DNA from: Solirubrobacter taibaiensis
Lineage (GTDB): Bacteria; Actinomycetota; Thermoleophilia; Solirubrobacterales; Solirubrobacteraceae
NCBI GenBank assembly: GCA_027587225.1
Contig: JAPDDQ010000013.1
Span: forward strand, 89,243-153,242
DNA length: 64,000 bases
Reading direction: 5' to 3'
Of the stretch, positions 62,101 through 64,000 are shown piece after piece; the first letter of the stretch is position 1, and each line of letters begins with the position of its first letter. The notes below the pieces were generated by a model that did not search any database, had not been told where the DNA came from, and saw only the letters and a list, made by a program, of their open reading frames with translations. The position numbers and the translations under genes are program-made.

Positions 62101-62372
62101 TGAGCCGTTCCTCAAAGAAGGGGCCTTGGGTCGAGGATCGTCTCATGACGCGCATCGAGTCGATGAACGACTCGAACTCGCGGCAGATGATCCGGACGTG
62201 GTCGCGAGCTTCGACGATCTTCCCGGAGATGGTCGGCCACACGATCGCCGTCCACGACGGCCGCAAGCATGTCCCCGTCTTCGTCTCGGAGTCGATGGTG
62301 GGTCACAAGCTCGGCGAGTTCGCGCCGACGCGTACCTACCGCGGCCATGACTCCAAGGGCAAGGTGCGATGA
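62100..62372 (+). CDS. rpsS: 30S ribosomal protein S19
   Basis: The 90-residue protein starts at ATG 62100, overlapping the rplB stop (TGATG), with the family N-terminus [14 protein letters not shown]. The S19 signature [19 protein letters not shown] is intact. It overlaps rplV by four bases (ATGA). Confidence 0.97.
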   Translation: MSRSSKKGPWVEDRLMTRIESMNDSNSRQMIRTWSRASTIFPEMVGHTIAVHDGRKHVPVFVSESMVGHKLGEFAPTRTYRGHDSKGKVR

Positions 62373-63130
62373 CTCCCGACAACGAGAATCCCAAGGACCA
62401 GGTCGACGAGAACGTGCCTGACGACGCCGTGGAAGAGACTCCGCAGGCCGAGGGCACGTCCGACGAGCCGGTCGATCAGCAGGAGCGCGCCGACGAAGAG
62501 GCCGCGCGCGCGACGGCTGCTGCCGAAGAGGCCGTTGACGCGGCCGACGAGGCCGGCACCGAGACCGCGATCGCTGCTGCCGAGGAGGCCGAAGAGGCCG
62601 CCGAGAAGGCGCAGAGCGCTGCCGAGGTCGCCGCGGACAAGCCGAAGGCTGAGAAGTCCCGCAAGGCCCGCGAGGCCGAGCAGGCTGCCGATCAGGCCGA
62701 GGCGGCCGCCGACGAGGCCAAGAAGTCCGCGCGCCGTGTGCGCGGTCGTCGCGGCGGTCGGACCGAGGAGCCCAAGACCGTCCCGGTCGGGCTCAAGGTC
62801 TCCGCACAGGCCAAGTACGTGCGCACGTCCGCCCGCAAGGCGCGGCTCGTGTGTGACCACATTCGTGGCAAGGACGTCGTGGAGGCTCGCGCCATCCTCG
62901 CGTTCACGCCGCGCGGTGCCGCCAAGCCCTGGCTCAAGCTGCTCGAGTCGGCCGTGGCCAACGCCGAGCACAACCACGAGCTCGTCGGTGAGGACCTGAA
63001 GATCTTCTCCGTGCACGCCGACGAGGGCCCGACGCTCAAGCGCTACCGGCCGCGCGCCATGGGCCGCGCCACGCGCATCCGCAAGCGCACCTCGCATCTG
63101 TCCATCACGCTCACCCCGAAGGAGTCCTAG
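62369..63130 (+). CDS. rplV: 50S ribosomal protein L22 with long N-terminal extension
   Basis: The protein has 253 residues where L22 normally has about 110-130. The L22 core is the C-terminal ~115 residues ([48 protein letters not shown]). The first ~135 residues are Ala/Glu/Asp-rich with EEA and AAEEAE-type repeats, turning basic ([10 protein letters not shown]) next to the core, so probably a charged helix or disordered tail. The ATG overlaps the rpsS stop by four bases and no better internal start was seen, so the extension appears to be translated. Confidence 0.93.
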   Translation: MTPDNENPKDQVDENVPDDAVEETPQAEGTSDEPVDQQERADEEAARATAAAEEAVDAADEAGTETAIAAAEEAEEAAEKAQSAAEVAADKPKAEKSRKAREAEQAADQAEAAADEAKKSARRVRGRRGGRTEEPKTVPVGLKVSAQAKYVRTSARKARLVCDHIRGKDVVEARAILAFTPRGAAKPWLKLLESAVANAEHNHELVGEDLKIFSVHADEGPTLKRYRPRAMGRATRIRKRTSHLSITLTPKES

Positions 63131-63135
63131 ACCTC

Positions 63136-64000
<865 letters not shown>

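Overview
The window is chromosomal DNA from a GC-rich actinobacterium, most likely of the class Thermoleophilia (Solirubrobacter-like). Supporting signs are the strong G/C bias at third codon positions, many GTG/TTG starts, an InhA-type enoyl reductase, an MhuD-type heme monooxygenase, secreted proteins with the Cys-rich C-terminal modules I associate with Solirubrobacterales, and the order rpmG-secE-nusG-rplKAJL-rpoBC. The species assignment is inference; no rRNA or tRNA gene was seen.

Layout. 1-752: the end of a sensor kinase and its LuxR-type response regulator. 828-5982: a tightly overlapped type II fatty-acid operon (fabH-fabG-acpP-fabF-fabI) ending in a thioester/acyl reductase-like SDR. 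5900-10793: assorted genes, namely an internally duplicated membrane protein, a small secreted protein, mhuD with an alpha/beta hydrolase, and a secreted GH15-like glucanase. 10885-22370: the ribosome and RNA polymerase block rpmG, secE, nusG, rplK, rplA, rplJ, rplL, rpoB, rpoC. 22482-43731: six tandem, secreted, multidomain M14 zinc carboxypeptidases (called CP1-CP6 here), interrupted only by a MopE-like secreted protein and an FHA-HTH regulator. 44019-49119: a DMT transporter behind a structured leader, then pucR-ald-FAD oxidoreductase. 49146-50011: rpsL-rpsG. 50075-55643: a PEP-mutase/isocitrate-lyase-like enzyme, a miniature P450-like protein, a frameshifted ArsR gene, a hairpin-rich non-coding island, an MMPL exporter and a secreted beta-propeller-like protein. 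55700-59237: a structured leader with its own terminator, then fusA and tuf. 59391-64000: the S10 operon (rpsJ-rplC-rplD-rplW-rplB-rpsS-rplV-rpsC), cut by the window end.

The most striking feature is that the usual rpoBC-rpsL-rpsG-fusA-tuf-S10 run is opened twice. About 27 kb sits between rpoC and rpsL and about 6 kb between rpsG and fusA. The larger insertion is dominated by the M14 array. These proteins have intact zinc and catalytic residues, but the catalytic domain is interrupted by one or two extra domains, and every copy ends in the same two C-terminal beta modules. The copies fall into two prodomain classes (CP1/CP6 outside, CP2-CP5 inside), and CP4 is a mosaic of both. With alanine dehydrogenase and its PucR-type regulator next door, a role in scavenging extracellular peptides and catabolising the amino acids is a reasonable inference.

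Other points to note are candidate structured RNAs upstream of fusA and of the DMT transporter, ribosomal protein L22 with a long acidic Ala/Glu-rich N-terminal extension, an S3 with an RGG-like tail, a P450 remnant of about 190 residues that keeps its heme-thiolate loop, and a recurrent GTACGCT -10 element placed for leaderless transcription.
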